A DNA stretch of 64,000 nucleotides from Ardenticatenaceae bacterium (GCA_020634395.1 JACKBU010000008.1:99543-163542); one strand, 5' to 3'; shown: positions 52,571-61,589, counted from the first letter of the stretch. Numbers and translations are program-made. Notes: generated by a model from the letters alone, not told the origin.

Positions 52571-54922
52571 TCATTCAGGCGGCGTAATGGTCACGGCCGT
52601 TTCCAGCACCACATGGTCGGCCACGGCCGTTCCCTCCTCATCCACCACCGGCAGCCGTTCGCCGGTCACCGGATTGTATAAGCCGACCTCCAGCGTGTAA
52701 GTGCCGGCCGGGGCGTTGGCGGCCACGGGCATGGCATAGGCGTCGATGATCACCTCGCCGGGCCGCCAGCCGGTGGTGGGGCGACGGCCGTTCACCGGCT
52801 CGTTGTCCTGCTGCCCCCACAAAAAGTTGTCCGTTTCCGCGTTGTAAACCTCGCCCAGCAGGTGGGTGAAAACCTTGTAGGGCTGGGTGACGGCCTGATC
52901 GGTCTGCCAGTAGAGCGTCATGTGCAGCGCGCCGCCGGGGGCCACCGTGTCGTCGGCGACGTCGTAGCCCAGCAGGCGGATGCCGTTGGCGAAGGCCACC
53001 TTCAGCGGCTGGCTGATGTCTACGTCGGCCGGATTGACGAAGGTGGCCTGCGGCGGCCGCAGGCGGAAACTGCCAAAGTGGGTGGTCTCGCCCTGGTTGT
53101 TGAAGACGTAGAAGGTGTAAGGACCGGCGGGCGCTTCCGGCGGCAGGAGAAAGGCCAGTTCGTCGCGCAAACGGCCGTCGTCCGACCACGGCCGATCCTC
53201 GTCCAGCGACACGTATTCCCACTGCCAGGCACGGCCGTTGCCGTCGATCAGGCCCACTTCGGCTTCGGCGAAGGCGGGGGCCGTGCGCTGCCAATAGATG
53301 CCCAAATGCACGGTGTCGCCGGCGGCATAGTCGCGGCTGGCCTGATCAAAGCCGGTCAGCGTCACGTTAGGGGTGATGGTGATGTCGGTGGGGAAGCGGG
53401 GTTGGGCGGCGGGGTCGAGTGTGCCGGCCTGGGCGGCGCGCGCCGGGGTGCGGGCGTAGAAGCGCAGGGCTTTGTCGCCGTAGGGGAAGTCCCGAACGGC
53501 CGTGGCCCGTTCGGCCAGCCAGGCGGCGGCGTGGCCCTGGGGATCGGTCACCCCGGCGTAGGGGGTGACGACCAGCCACAACCCGTCGCTGGCTGCCCAC
53601 AGGGGAGCCAGGAAGTCGGCGGCGGTCTGCGGGCTGACGTCCCACAGGTGGGGCAGCCCGGTCCACTCGTCGGGATAGTGGTAGGCAAAAATCGGCCAGT
53701 CGCGGTCGCTGTAGAGCACGACGGCGTCGCCGGGGTGGGCGAAGGCTTGCAGGGCCGCGCCCAGGGATTTGTAGTCGTCGATGAGGAGACGGCCGTCGTA
53801 ATACCCGCGCATGCCGGCCAGCGATGCGCCGATCACCACGGCGGCGAGGGCGGCGGTGAGGGGCCAGCGACGGCCGTGTCCCAATCGCACCAGCCCCCAG
53901 GCCAGCAAAATCACGTAGTAGCCGGTGAAGATGACCAGATAGCGGGGGTCGAAGGGCGGGGCGTAGGCGCCGGCTTTGGGGATGGTGACGTAGACGACGA
54001 CGGCCAGGGGGATGAGCAGGCCGCTGAGGAAGAGGGTCAGGTCGCGCCCGGTTTGCCAGCGGCGGCGGGCGTGGAGGAGGAGGGTGAGAACGGCCGTGCC
54101 AAACACGGCCAGCACCGGCAGCGTCAGCCGCGCATAGTCGTCTACGTTCAGCGGGATGCCGGTGACCAGCACCGTCCAGTAAATCTTGAGGAAGTCCCAC
54201 ACGGCGATGGGCGTGGCCGACGAGGTGCTGAGGAAGCCGGGCAGGGCGTAAGCCAGCCACGCGCCGACGATGCCCAGGATCACAATCTGCGCGGCGGCCC
54301 AGCGCAGCAGGGATTGGCGGCGGTTGGGGGCGTGCCGTAGTTCCCACAGCCAGGCGATGTTGATGGCCACGGGGATGGGGAAGAAGAGGTAGAGGGTCAG
54401 CAGCCCGGCCGTCATGCAAAAAATGTAGAGGGCGTAATCGGCCGGTTTGCCGCGTGCCCAGACGCGGCGGGCGGCCCAGGTGCCCAGCACGGCCAGGAAG
54501 CCGGCCAGGGCGTACATGCGGATTTCCTGGGACCAGACGATGTGGAAGCGGGTGAGGGTGAGGAAGAGGGCGGCCAGGAAACCGGCGCGGCGGTCGGCAA
54601 CGGCCGTGCCCAGCAAATAGGTCGCGGCCACGGTGAGCGTGCCGAACATGGCCGAGAGCAGCCGCAGGCCAAACTCGCTGTCGCCGCTGGCGGCGCGCCA
54701 CAGGTGCAGCAGCCAGAAGTAGACCGGCGGGTGCACGTCGTGGCCGGTCTGGTAGGCGATTTGGGCCAGGGATTGGCGGGCCACCCACACCGACCAGCCT
54801 TCGTCCCACCAGACGGCGCGGTCGCCGGCGCGGTGCAGGCGCAGGGCAAAGGCCAGCAGCAGCAGGGCGACCATCAGCCAGGGCCAGAGTTTGTGATAGC
54901 GTGAGGCGGGTGTGCGGTCCAT
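52571..54922 (-). CDS. GT39-type membrane glycosyltransferase
   Basis: 783 residues from the ATG at 54922. After helix 1 (LWPWLMVALLLLAFALRLH) comes the luminal acidic motif AVWWDEGWSVWVARQS, then HDVHPPVYFWLLHLWRAASG, classical for PMT/ArnT GT-C enzymes. About 11 membrane helices to residue 400, then two beta-sandwich-like extracytoplasmic domains (for example GDTVHLGIYWQRTAP and GGALHMTLYWQTDQAV, which look like a repeated module). Uses a polyprenyl-phosphate sugar; the acceptor is unknown. About ten ACGGCCGT copies. Confidence 0.83.
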   Translation of the reverse strand: MDRTPASRYHKLWPWLMVALLLLAFALRLHRAGDRAVWWDEGWSVWVARQSLAQIAYQTGHDVHPPVYFWLLHLWRAASGDSEFGLRLLSAMFGTLTVAATYLLGTAVADRRAGFLAALFLTLTRFHIVWSQEIRMYALAGFLAVLGTWAARRVWARGKPADYALYIFCMTAGLLTLYLFFPIPVAINIAWLWELRHAPNRRQSLLRWAAAQIVILGIVGAWLAYALPGFLSTSSATPIAVWDFLKIYWTVLVTGIPLNVDDYARLTLPVLAVFGTAVLTLLLHARRRWQTGRDLTLFLSGLLIPLAVVVYVTIPKAGAYAPPFDPRYLVIFTGYYVILLAWGLVRLGHGRRWPLTAALAAVVIGASLAGMRGYYDGRLLIDDYKSLGAALQAFAHPGDAVVLYSDRDWPIFAYHYPDEWTGLPHLWDVSPQTAADFLAPLWAASDGLWLVVTPYAGVTDPQGHAAAWLAERATAVRDFPYGDKALRFYARTPARAAQAGTLDPAAQPRFPTDITITPNVTLTGFDQASRDYAAGDTVHLGIYWQRTAPAFAEAEVGLIDGNGRAWQWEYVSLDEDRPWSDDGRLRDELAFLLPPEAPAGPYTFYVFNNQGETTHFGSFRLRPPQATFVNPADVDISQPLKVAFANGIRLLGYDVADDTVAPGGALHMTLYWQTDQAVTQPYKVFTHLLGEVYNAETDNFLWGQQDNEPVNGRRPTTGWRPGEVIIDAYAMPVAANAPAGTYTLEVGLYNPVTGERLPVVDEEGTAVADHVVLETAVTITPPE

Positions 54923-55065
54923 GCGGGGGATTAGACTATGAATGCGGGGGTTCGTCAATTGGGAAACGGCCGTTACCGCGCCGGCGCGTTTGGGCCGTAA
55001 AGTATAATGAGTGTGGGAGGGAATTGCTTTTGACGGAAAGTCTCCTGAGTGGAGGAGGTGTGTGG

Positions 55066-55524
55066 ATGGGTACCCGAAAGATTTTGGCTCTGGCGTTGGC
55101 CCTGGCTGTTGTGGCGGCGGTTTTGGCGCCCATTGCGCTCCTTGAAGCGCGCCGCACGCCTGATTGGCAGTCTGAACTGCAGCAGTATCTTGGTTCGTCG
55201 AGCATTGTGGAGAGCCAGTTCGACGTGTGGGCGGCGGAGGCGCAGCGGGTGGATGTTTTTCCGGCGGAGGTATTGGCGGCGCAGGCGGTTGATTGGCCGT
55301 GGCAGGGCGTGCAGCAAATCCCCCCGGCGGAAAGGGTGCGCTGCCTTCGTCTGGAAGGGCTGGGCGCAGGCGATGAGGTGGATTTGCTGGCCGGGTATCA
55401 TCATGATGGGCTGTGGCGGGCCGGCTGGTTGGTGTATGAATTCCGCGCGGGCGTGGACGCGCAGGCGGTGTTTGATGAGATGGGCTGCCAGCGGTGGGAA
55501 GCGGTTGTGATGGATGGGGGTTAA
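55066..55524 (+). CDS. Small secreted or membrane-anchored protein of unknown function
   Basis: 152 residues from the ATG at 55066 (GGAGGAGG 7 nt upstream). N-terminal hydrophobic signal/anchor MGTRKILALALALAVVAAVL; the mature part has no recognised domain (VDLLAGYHHDGLWRAGWLVY). A single Cys pair (VRCLRLEG and EMGCQRWE) could form a disulfide. It ends at a palindromic terminator. No ACGGCCGT in the gene. Confidence 0.72.
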   Translation: MGTRKILALALALAVVAAVLAPIALLEARRTPDWQSELQQYLGSSSIVESQFDVWAAEAQRVDVFPAEVLAAQAVDWPWQGVQQIPPAERVRCLRLEGLGAGDEVDLLAGYHHDGLWRAGWLVYEFRAGVDAQAVFDEMGCQRWEAVVMDGG

Positions 55525-55530
55525 GGGGCG

Positions 55531-55566
55531 CCCTCCCGGAAGTTCCAAACTTCCGGGAGGGTTTTT
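55531..55566 (+). terminator. Palindromic-repeat terminator, copy 3
   Basis: CCCTCCCGGAAGTT (55531-55544), loop CCA, AACTTCCGGGAGGG (55548-55561), then TTTTTG. The same core as the dispersed 33-bp palindrome. Confidence 0.85.
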
Positions 55567-55649
55567 GTTTAGCCTATGCTGCCTTGACCATTCTGAAACT
55601 GGAAGATTATAATGATTGCACGATTGTTTAATCAAAGGGGATCGATTTC

Positions 55650-56051
55650 GTGGCTAATGTGGTGGTGGATGCATCGGTTCTGATTGCAGTGGTGACGAAT
55701 GAGGCGGAAAAAGCCCGGCTGGTACGGTTAACGCAAGATGTCGATTTGATTGCTCCCCATTCGATTCATTGGGAAATTGGAAATGCCTTTTCTGCGATGC
55801 TCAAACGCCGTCGGATAACTGTGGAAGATGCGATTCGGGCGATTGATTTGTATCAAAAAATACCGGTCCGTTTTGTGGATGTGGAGATTGAAGAAGCAAT
55901 CAGGTTAGCAGATGTTCTAAATATTTATGCCTATGACGCTTACCTGGTGCGTTGTGCCATCAAATATAATTCGCCATTGTTGTCGTTGGATCAGGGTCTG
56001 GTTCAATCTGCTAAATCAGCAAAAGCGCAGGTGCTAGAGGTGACAGCATGA
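55650..56051 (+). CDS. PIN-domain (VapC-like) toxin
   Basis: 133 residues from a GTG at 55650 (AAGGGG 9 nt upstream). PIN motifs: VVVDASVLIAVVTNE (first Asp), PHSIHWEIGNAFSAML (Glu), NIYAYDAYLVRCAI (Asp) and LLSLDQGLVQ (Asp). Family activity: Mg-dependent RNase that cuts tRNA or rRNA. It precedes the antitoxin gene and overlaps it by 4 bp, the reverse of the usual antitoxin-first order. Confidence 0.9.
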   Translation: MANVVVDASVLIAVVTNEAEKARLVRLTQDVDLIAPHSIHWEIGNAFSAMLKRRRITVEDAIRAIDLYQKIPVRFVDVEIEEAIRLADVLNIYAYDAYLVRCAIKYNSPLLSLDQGLVQSAKSAKAQVLEVTA

Positions 56052-56275
56052 GTACGGTTTATACATATTCTGAGGCTCGTCAAAACCTGGCCTCTTTACT
56101 GGAAAAAGCGATACGTGAGGGTGAGGTCCGCGTGCGGAGCAAGGATGGGCAGACGTTTGTCATTACGCCGGAGGCGGTGGGTGGTTCGCCTTTGGATGTT
56201 GAGGGGGTTGACCTGAATTTGAGCAGGGAGGAAATTGTGGCTTTTATTCACGAGGGACGTAAGTACGGTCAGTAA
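56048..56275 (+). CDS. Phd/YefM-type antitoxin
   Basis: 75 residues. VYTYSEARQNLASLLEKAIR is the Phd/YefM N-terminal dimer domain; EGEVRVRSKDGQTFVITPEA follows, and the C-terminal helix LSREEIVAFIHEGRKYG would wrap the toxin. ATGA coupling to the PIN toxin. Expected to neutralise it and repress the operon. Confidence 0.87.
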   Translation: MSTVYTYSEARQNLASLLEKAIREGEVRVRSKDGQTFVITPEAVGGSPLDVEGVDLNLSREEIVAFIHEGRKYGQ

Positions 56276-56304
56276 AAAAGGTGGGCCAGGGTTAAGGTTG
56301 CCAG

Positions 56305-56342
56305 ACCCTCCCGGAAGTTCCGAACTTCCGGGAGGGTTTTTG
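56305..56342 (+). terminator. Palindromic-repeat terminator, copy 4
   Basis: Perfect 16-nt arms ACCCTCCCGGAAGTTC / complement (56305-56320 and 56322-56337) around one C, followed by TTTTTG. It ends the toxin-antitoxin operon. Confidence 0.87.
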
Positions 56343-56349
56343 TTTTCAG

Positions 56350-56775
56350 CTAGGGCACGGGGCCGAAGGCGAGTTTTTCCAGGAACTGCGGCCGGTCGGC
56401 CAGGGCGACTTCGGCGATGCCGCGGAAGTCGCTGACCCAATCGTCTAGCTCGTCGAGTTTGGCGTCGCGGGCTTTGGTGGCGTCTTGGGCTTCGCCGATT
56501 TCTAGCTGCTGCTGGTTGTTGGCAGTATTGGCGGCGGTGACCAGGGCGGCTTCGGCCTGGAGTTTGGCTTCGTCGTAGCCAAAGGCGGACATGGCGGCGA
56601 CGAAGTTGGGAACGGCCAGCAAGTTTTGGTAGAAGGCATCGGCCTGTTTGAACCAGCCGGAAAAGCTGTTTTTGCGGTCGCCGCTCAGTTTGAGCGCCTC
56701 CTGGGCTTTGGGGTCGCCTTTGAAGGCAATGCGGGCGACTTGCAGCCGTTCGGCTATGTCTTGATACGTTGTCAT
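56350..56775 (-). CDS. Helical protein of unknown function
   Basis: 141 residues from the ATG at 56775 (GGAGG 8 nt upstream). Entirely helical and charged (YQDIAERLQVARIAFKG, AFGYDEAKLQAEAALVTAA, DAKLDELDDWVSDFRGIAEV), with heptad-like stretches. No known family recognised; it resembles short hypothetical proteins seen in environmental genomes. Its promoter region is occupied by a 273-bp tandem array. No ACGGCCGT. Confidence 0.75.
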   Translation of the reverse strand: MTTYQDIAERLQVARIAFKGDPKAQEALKLSGDRKNSFSGWFKQADAFYQNLLAVPNFVAAMSAFGYDEAKLQAEAALVTAANTANNQQQLEIGEAQDATKARDAKLDELDDWVSDFRGIAEVALADRPQFLEKLAFGPVP

Positions 56776-56857
56776 GTTATTACCTCCATTGATGTGAATG
56801 AAATGTTGAAAAAGCCACGAAAGGCTTGGAAACACCTGTTAAGAAGGCTGGCGGCAG

Positions 56858-57130
56858 CGGATCAGCCATTTCTGCCAGCGGATCAGCCATTTCTGCCGGC
56901 GGATCAGCCATTTCTGCCGGCGGATCAGCCATTTCTGCCGGCGGACGGGTCACTTCTGTGTGCGGATCAATCATTTCTGTGCGCGGCTGGGTGGTTTCAC
57001 CTGGCGGATCAACCGTTTCTGGCTGCGGATCGGTCACTTCTGCCGGCGGATGGATCGTTTCTGTTTGCGGCTGAGTGACTTCGCCCGGCGGATCGGCCGT
57101 TTTTGCATGCGGATGGGTCATTTCTTCCCG
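56858..57130. repeat. Tandem array, 13 copies of a 21-bp unit
   Basis: Unit CGGATCAGCCATTTCTGCCG plus G, nearly identical in units 1-4 and increasingly degenerate to the right. The minus strand is open across it (57184-56780, heptapeptides such as DPPAEMA) but begins with GTG and has no ribosome binding site; I do not call it a gene, though a repeat protein cannot be excluded. The array lies upstream of the helical-protein gene. Confidence 0.88.
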
Positions 57131-57429
57131 GGGATGGGAGAAAGGTGAGGGCGGATAGGGGCGATGAAAGGCTTTCGCGTTCACAGATTACTGCGTGTCT
57201 ATATTGATGTGATTTTTGGTGACGTTTTTTGCACGTCTGGCCAGTTCAGAACGAGGGAAGTTTAGCAAATTTTGGCGGGGAGGCCAATGGTTTGTGGTGG
57301 GATATTGATGAGTTGGGCTTGCCCACAGAAATTCAAGGGGCTGACGGTCCCTGATGCATCAGGCCAACTCCCAAGAGATCCCAAAGATCCCATTCCCCTC
57401 TATTTTTACACGCTGGCAGTCTGTCGGAG

Positions 57430-57486
57430 TGTAGCCGAGGTATCCTTACCTCGCCTCTGGAAGACGCGGTAAGAAATCGCGGCTAC
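57430..57486. repeat. Structured repeat with nested hairpins
   Basis: TGTAGCCG (57430-57437) pairs with CGGCTACA (57479-57486); inside, CGAGGTA/TACCTCG (57436-57453) forms a hairpin with a TCCT loop. It lies 33 bp past the 3' end of the adaptor gene (minus strand) and may terminate it. The rest of the gap 57131-57519 shows no gene. Confidence 0.55.
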
Positions 57487-57519
57487 AGGTACTCCCCCCT
57501 CTAGCTCTATCTCTACACT

Positions 57520-58704
57520 CTAGCTCCCGCTAATCTCCGCCCGCCCCGTCATGCCCGGTCGCAAATCCAACCCCGTCGCATCCAGGGCAATGATCACCGG
57601 AAACGTCGCCGCATCCCCCACCGACCCCGTCGCCTGCGGCCCAATCCGCAGCACCGTGCCCGTCAGCGGGTCGTCGGGATACGCCTTCAACACCAGCCGC
57701 ACCACCTGCCCCGGCGCAACCTGCGCCAGGTCCCGCTCGCTTAAATTGGCCGTCTGAAACTGCAGTTCATTCGTATCCAGCAGCGTCAGGAACGGCGTGC
57801 CCGCGCCAATCATCGTGCCCGGCGCCGGGTGATGGTTCAGCGCCAGCACCTCCCCGTCGATGGGCGCGTACAGCTTCGCATCGCTCAACTGTGCCTCGAT
57901 GCTGTCGATGTTCAACTGCGCCTTCTCCACCTCCAGCGCCAGCAGCGGATTCACGCCGCGCTGCAGTTGGGCAATCTGCTGCTCTACCAGCTTCTTGTCG
58001 ATTTGCAGCCCTTGCGCGGTGTAGGCGCCGCCGTTGTCGGCGTTGACGGCGTCGTTGTACTGCGCCTCGGCCACCAGCAAATCTTCCTCCGCCTGCTGCA
58101 AAAAGCGGGCGTAGTTATCGGCGATTTCCGGCGGCTCCCAGGTGCGGTCTTTGGCCTTCTGGTATTCGTAGGCGGCGTCGGCCACGCGCTGCTGCGCCCG
58201 GTTCAGGTTGACGGAGGCGCTGACGAGGCTGCTGCTGTTGTTATCGGCCGTGGCCGCGTTCTGGTTGAGCTGCACCTGGATTTTTTCCAGATTGAGCTGC
58301 GCCTGGGCCAGATTGTCTTCCAGCTCCTGGCTGGCGTTGGCCAGTTGAATTTCGGCCGTGGACAGGGCCGTTTGCGCCTGGACGAGCTGGTTTTCCAGGT
58401 CGGCGGTCTCCAGTTCGGCCAGCAGGTCGCCGGCCTGCACCCGGTCGCCGGGCTGCACGGTCACCGTCTTCAGCCGCCCGCTGACGCCGAAGCTCAGCGG
58501 CAGTTCCGGGTTCACGGCCACGATCTGCCCTTCGGCCAGGATGGTGATCCCTTCGGGGCGCGCGGGGGTGGGCACGGCCGTTTCCGCACCCTCCATCTCT
58601 ACCCGCGTGGGTTCCGGTGCCGGTGGGGGCACATTTTGGCAGCTAAAGAGAACGGCCGTTAACAACAACAGAGCAAGTACGTTTCGTTTCATCGCCATAT
58701 CCAT
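57520..58704 (-). CDS. HlyD/MacA-family membrane fusion protein (lipoprotein)
   Basis: 394 residues. Lipoprotein signal LALLLLTAVLFSC with the lipobox Cys, then a biotinyl-like half (LSFGVSGRLKTVTVQPGDRV, QAGDLLAELETADL), a long coiled coil (about 100-250, QAQTALSTAEIQLANASQEL), the second lipoyl half (LYAPIDGEVLALNHHPAPGT) and a beta-barrel domain. It is third in the ATPase-permease-adaptor unit and would link the ABC permease to the outer surface. The start is ambiguous among ATGs at 58704, 58698 and 58692. Confidence 0.87.
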   Translation of the reverse strand: MDMAMKRNVLALLLLTAVLFSCQNVPPPAPEPTRVEMEGAETAVPTPARPEGITILAEGQIVAVNPELPLSFGVSGRLKTVTVQPGDRVQAGDLLAELETADLENQLVQAQTALSTAEIQLANASQELEDNLAQAQLNLEKIQVQLNQNAATADNNSSSLVSASVNLNRAQQRVADAAYEYQKAKDRTWEPPEIADNYARFLQQAEEDLLVAEAQYNDAVNADNGGAYTAQGLQIDKKLVEQQIAQLQRGVNPLLALEVEKAQLNIDSIEAQLSDAKLYAPIDGEVLALNHHPAPGTMIGAGTPFLTLLDTNELQFQTANLSERDLAQVAPGQVVRLVLKAYPDDPLTGTVLRIGPQATGSVGDAATFPVIIALDATGLDLRPGMTGRAEISGS

Positions 58705-58711
58705 CTGAGAG

Positions 58712-58762
58712 AGACCAGAGACTGGAGACTAGAGACTGAATCATCTCCAATCTCCAGTCTCC
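58712..58762. repeat. Simple-sequence inverted repeat in the ABC operon
   Basis: GAGACTGGAGACTAGAGACT-type units (58716-58738) face ATCTCCAATCTCCAGTCTCC (58743-58762); an imperfect hairpin between the permease and adaptor genes. Confidence 0.65.
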
Positions 58763-58765
58763 CAC

Positions 58766-61552
58766 TTACATCCGCAAAATCTCAATCGCCTTCCGCTTCA
58801 CAATCCGCCGCGCGGAGAAGGCCGCGCCGACCATGCTCGCCAGCACCACCATGATCACAATGAAGGGCATCACCGTCGTGTCCACGGCCAGCTTGTAGGG
58901 CTGCTGCTGCAACGCCTTCTCGCCCACGGTAAAAATATAGGCCATCGTCGTCCCGGCCACGATACCCGCCAGGGCCGCGCCCAGAGTCATGGCAATCGCT
59001 TCAATGACCAGCATGCCGCTCAACTCCCAGGTGCGCATACCAAAGGCCTTCATCATGCCAATCTCCAACCGCCGGGCATAGATGGTGACGTAGATGACGG
59101 CGAACACACCGAAAACGGCCGTGGTAAACGAAATCCCCGTCAGCGCCAGCAGGAAAATGCGCTCCTGCGCCTGTCCCCGCCGCGCCGATTCCAACTGCAC
59201 CTCTGCCATGCGCGACCAGAGGCCATATTGACGGCCGTATCGCTGCCCAATCTCACTCTGCACCGCCTCGGCGTCGGCATCCGGCGTCAGCGTAGCCAGC
59301 ACCCGCGTCAGGATAGGATCGCGGGCCGGGGGCAGCGGCATCTGCAAATCAGTCGTCAGGCTGCGGAAGCTGTCCAGCGACAGCAGCACGTCGCTGCCAT
59401 ACTGCGCCGTGGTGCGCGCGCGGCCAATGCCGCCAAAGCCGGGCATGCGCCGGGCAATGCCCACCACCCGCGCCTCCACCGTGTGGTCCAGCCCTTCCCC
59501 TTGCAGCCGCACAATACCGCCCAGCGGCACCGCCAGATGTTCCGCCAGCCCCTCGCTGATGATCACCGCGTCCGGCTCTGCCAGAATCGCTGCCAGCGCC
59601 GCCGGACCCCCGGCGACAAACTCCATCGTATCCTGGTACAGCACGTCATTCAGGTCGCCGGTCACGCCCATCACCGTTACCGGCGCCGAGCGCATATCCA
59701 CCGAATCCGCTGCCCGCGAAGCAAACGGGTGGCTGACGCCCACCATCTGAGCCACGCCGGGCACAGTGGCCAACTGCTCCGTCAGAAAGTCCGGGCGCAG
59801 CCAGAAATCTTTGGCTTCTTCGCCGCTGGCGTACTGACCCTGGCTCTCCACGTCCAGCGGCGCGCCCAGGCGCAGGCGCACATCGGTTTCCAGATTGGCA
59901 TAACTCAGCGCCGACTGCGTGGCCAGGAAAGTGGGCAGCACGCCGCTGAACAGCACCAGCATCGAAATCAGCGTATTGCGCAGTTGGCCGCGCCCCACAT
60001 TGCGCCTGGCAAAATAGGTCAGGCGGGGCATCAGCAGGCCCATCAAAAAGAGGCTCAACTTCTCCAGCGGAATGGTGAAGATGAAAAAGATCATGCCCAC
60101 GCCCAGCACCATCAGCATCAGGGCGGAGAAGATGAAAGCGGCTTCCAGCGCCGGGCTGCCAAAGGTGCTCATCACCTGCCCCCCGGCGATAAGGCCAAAG
60201 CCCAGCATCAGCAGCCAGCCCAGCCCAAATATTTTTAGATTCGGGCCGCGCTCGCGCAGATGGGCCAAATCTTCCAACTGGATATTGTCGGCCACGCTGG
60301 GGTTGATGGCATACACTACCTTTGTCTTGGCGGCGTCTTGCGCCGGTTTCAGGGTGCTGACAAACAGCACAAAGGCCGCCGAGAGAACGGCCGGCAAAAT
60401 AGTCGCCGCCGTTACCTGCAGGTGAAAATCGGGATTGAGACCCTGGCTGAGCATTTGCTGATTAATCAGCGGCAGCACGATGTATTGGGTTACGAGGTTG
60501 CCGCCAATAATGCCCAGCCCGATGCCGACAAGACCAATCACAGCGACTTCGGCAATGACCAATGTGAAGAGGAAATTGCGCTGCCCGCCTAGAATGCGCA
60601 AAATGGCCATGTCGCGCCGCTGCTCCTGCACGTTGGTCATGACCAGCGTATGCACCAGTAGCCCCACCACGCCCAGGGCCATGAGGCCATACATATTGAT
60701 GAGGGCCTGCACCAGCAAAAACGCCTGCGCCAGATCGTCCAGGGCGACGGCTTTGTCCAGAGAATAGGTATACTCGTCGCCCAGTTTGGCCTGGATGGCC
60801 TGGGCCACGCCGCGCACGTTGAGCGCGCCAATCTCGGCATTTTGCGATTCGTACAGGCTGGGATCGACGATGGTGAGCAGGGTTTCGGCGCGGCCGGGTA
60901 GTTCCAGCCAGCGCTGCACGTCGCCGATGTCGGCGATGAGGCCCTCGCGGATGCCGTTGCCGATGACGCCTTCCTGCCGCACGATGGCAGCGACGGTGAA
61001 GGGGATACGCACGCGCCGGGCGCTGGCGCCGGTGGCGCCGGCTTTGCCGGCTTCGCGGGGCTGGGGGAAGCTGTAGGCAACGTAGAGGGTGTCGCCCAGG
61101 CCGATGTCGTAGGTGTTGGCGGTGTCTTCCAGCAGGGCGACCTGCCCGTCGCCCAGGGTATAGGTGCCGGTCACGACGTCGATGTAGCCGATGTCGTCGC
61201 GGGCGGGGTCCAGGCCGACCAGCCAGCCCTGGCTGACATCGGCGCCAATTTCCAGCTCGACCTGGGATTGGAAGCGGGGGTACACGGCCGTTACCCGCGC
61301 ATCGGCTGATTGGATAACGGCCGTCGTCTCCGCCACGTTGATGAAGGGGTCCGGGCTGGTATCGGTTTTGCGGACGGAGATATCAAATCGGCCCACGGCC
61401 GAAGCCACCAGGTCGATGTTCGACTGCTTGACGCTTTCGACCGTGGCGCTCATGGCCACGATCAGCGCCGTGCTCACCAGCAGCGACAGCACCATCAACA
61501 CGGTGCGGATTTTGCGGCGGGAGAAGTTTTTCCAAACGTATTTGAGAATCAT
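58766..61552 (-). CDS. FtsX-like ABC permease (MacB/LolC type, two FtsX modules)
   Basis: 928 residues from the ATG at 61552 (MILKYVWKNFSRRKIRTVLM). Helix 1 (VLMVLSLLVSTALIVAMSA) is followed by a large periplasmic domain (about 50-270), three helices of the first FtsX module (MALGVVGLLVHTLVMTNVQE), more helices, a second periplasmic domain (about 560-760), and the last FtsX module ending in VASMVGAAFSARRIVKRKAI. It works with the adjacent ATPase and the HlyD-like adaptor. By family: mechanotransmission-type export of lipoproteins, peptides or lipids. Confidence 0.87.
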   Translation of the reverse strand: MILKYVWKNFSRRKIRTVLMVLSLLVSTALIVAMSATVESVKQSNIDLVASAVGRFDISVRKTDTSPDPFINVAETTAVIQSADARVTAVYPRFQSQVELEIGADVSQGWLVGLDPARDDIGYIDVVTGTYTLGDGQVALLEDTANTYDIGLGDTLYVAYSFPQPREAGKAGATGASARRVRIPFTVAAIVRQEGVIGNGIREGLIADIGDVQRWLELPGRAETLLTIVDPSLYESQNAEIGALNVRGVAQAIQAKLGDEYTYSLDKAVALDDLAQAFLLVQALINMYGLMALGVVGLLVHTLVMTNVQEQRRDMAILRILGGQRNFLFTLVIAEVAVIGLVGIGLGIIGGNLVTQYIVLPLINQQMLSQGLNPDFHLQVTAATILPAVLSAAFVLFVSTLKPAQDAAKTKVVYAINPSVADNIQLEDLAHLRERGPNLKIFGLGWLLMLGFGLIAGGQVMSTFGSPALEAAFIFSALMLMVLGVGMIFFIFTIPLEKLSLFLMGLLMPRLTYFARRNVGRGQLRNTLISMLVLFSGVLPTFLATQSALSYANLETDVRLRLGAPLDVESQGQYASGEEAKDFWLRPDFLTEQLATVPGVAQMVGVSHPFASRAADSVDMRSAPVTVMGVTGDLNDVLYQDTMEFVAGGPAALAAILAEPDAVIISEGLAEHLAVPLGGIVRLQGEGLDHTVEARVVGIARRMPGFGGIGRARTTAQYGSDVLLSLDSFRSLTTDLQMPLPPARDPILTRVLATLTPDADAEAVQSEIGQRYGRQYGLWSRMAEVQLESARRGQAQERIFLLALTGISFTTAVFGVFAVIYVTIYARRLEIGMMKAFGMRTWELSGMLVIEAIAMTLGAALAGIVAGTTMAYIFTVGEKALQQQPYKLAVDTTVMPFIVIMVVLASMVGAAFSARRIVKRKAIEILRM

Positions 61553-61555
61553 GGA

Positions 61556-61589
61556 TGTGATTGGAGATTGGAGACTGAATCTCCAGTCT

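Noticed and set aside
56780..57184. Minus-strand proline-rich heptapeptide frame across the third array
   Set aside because: GTG start without ribosome binding site; the repetition is better explained at DNA level. Kept only as a remark because it ends 5 bp before a real gene.
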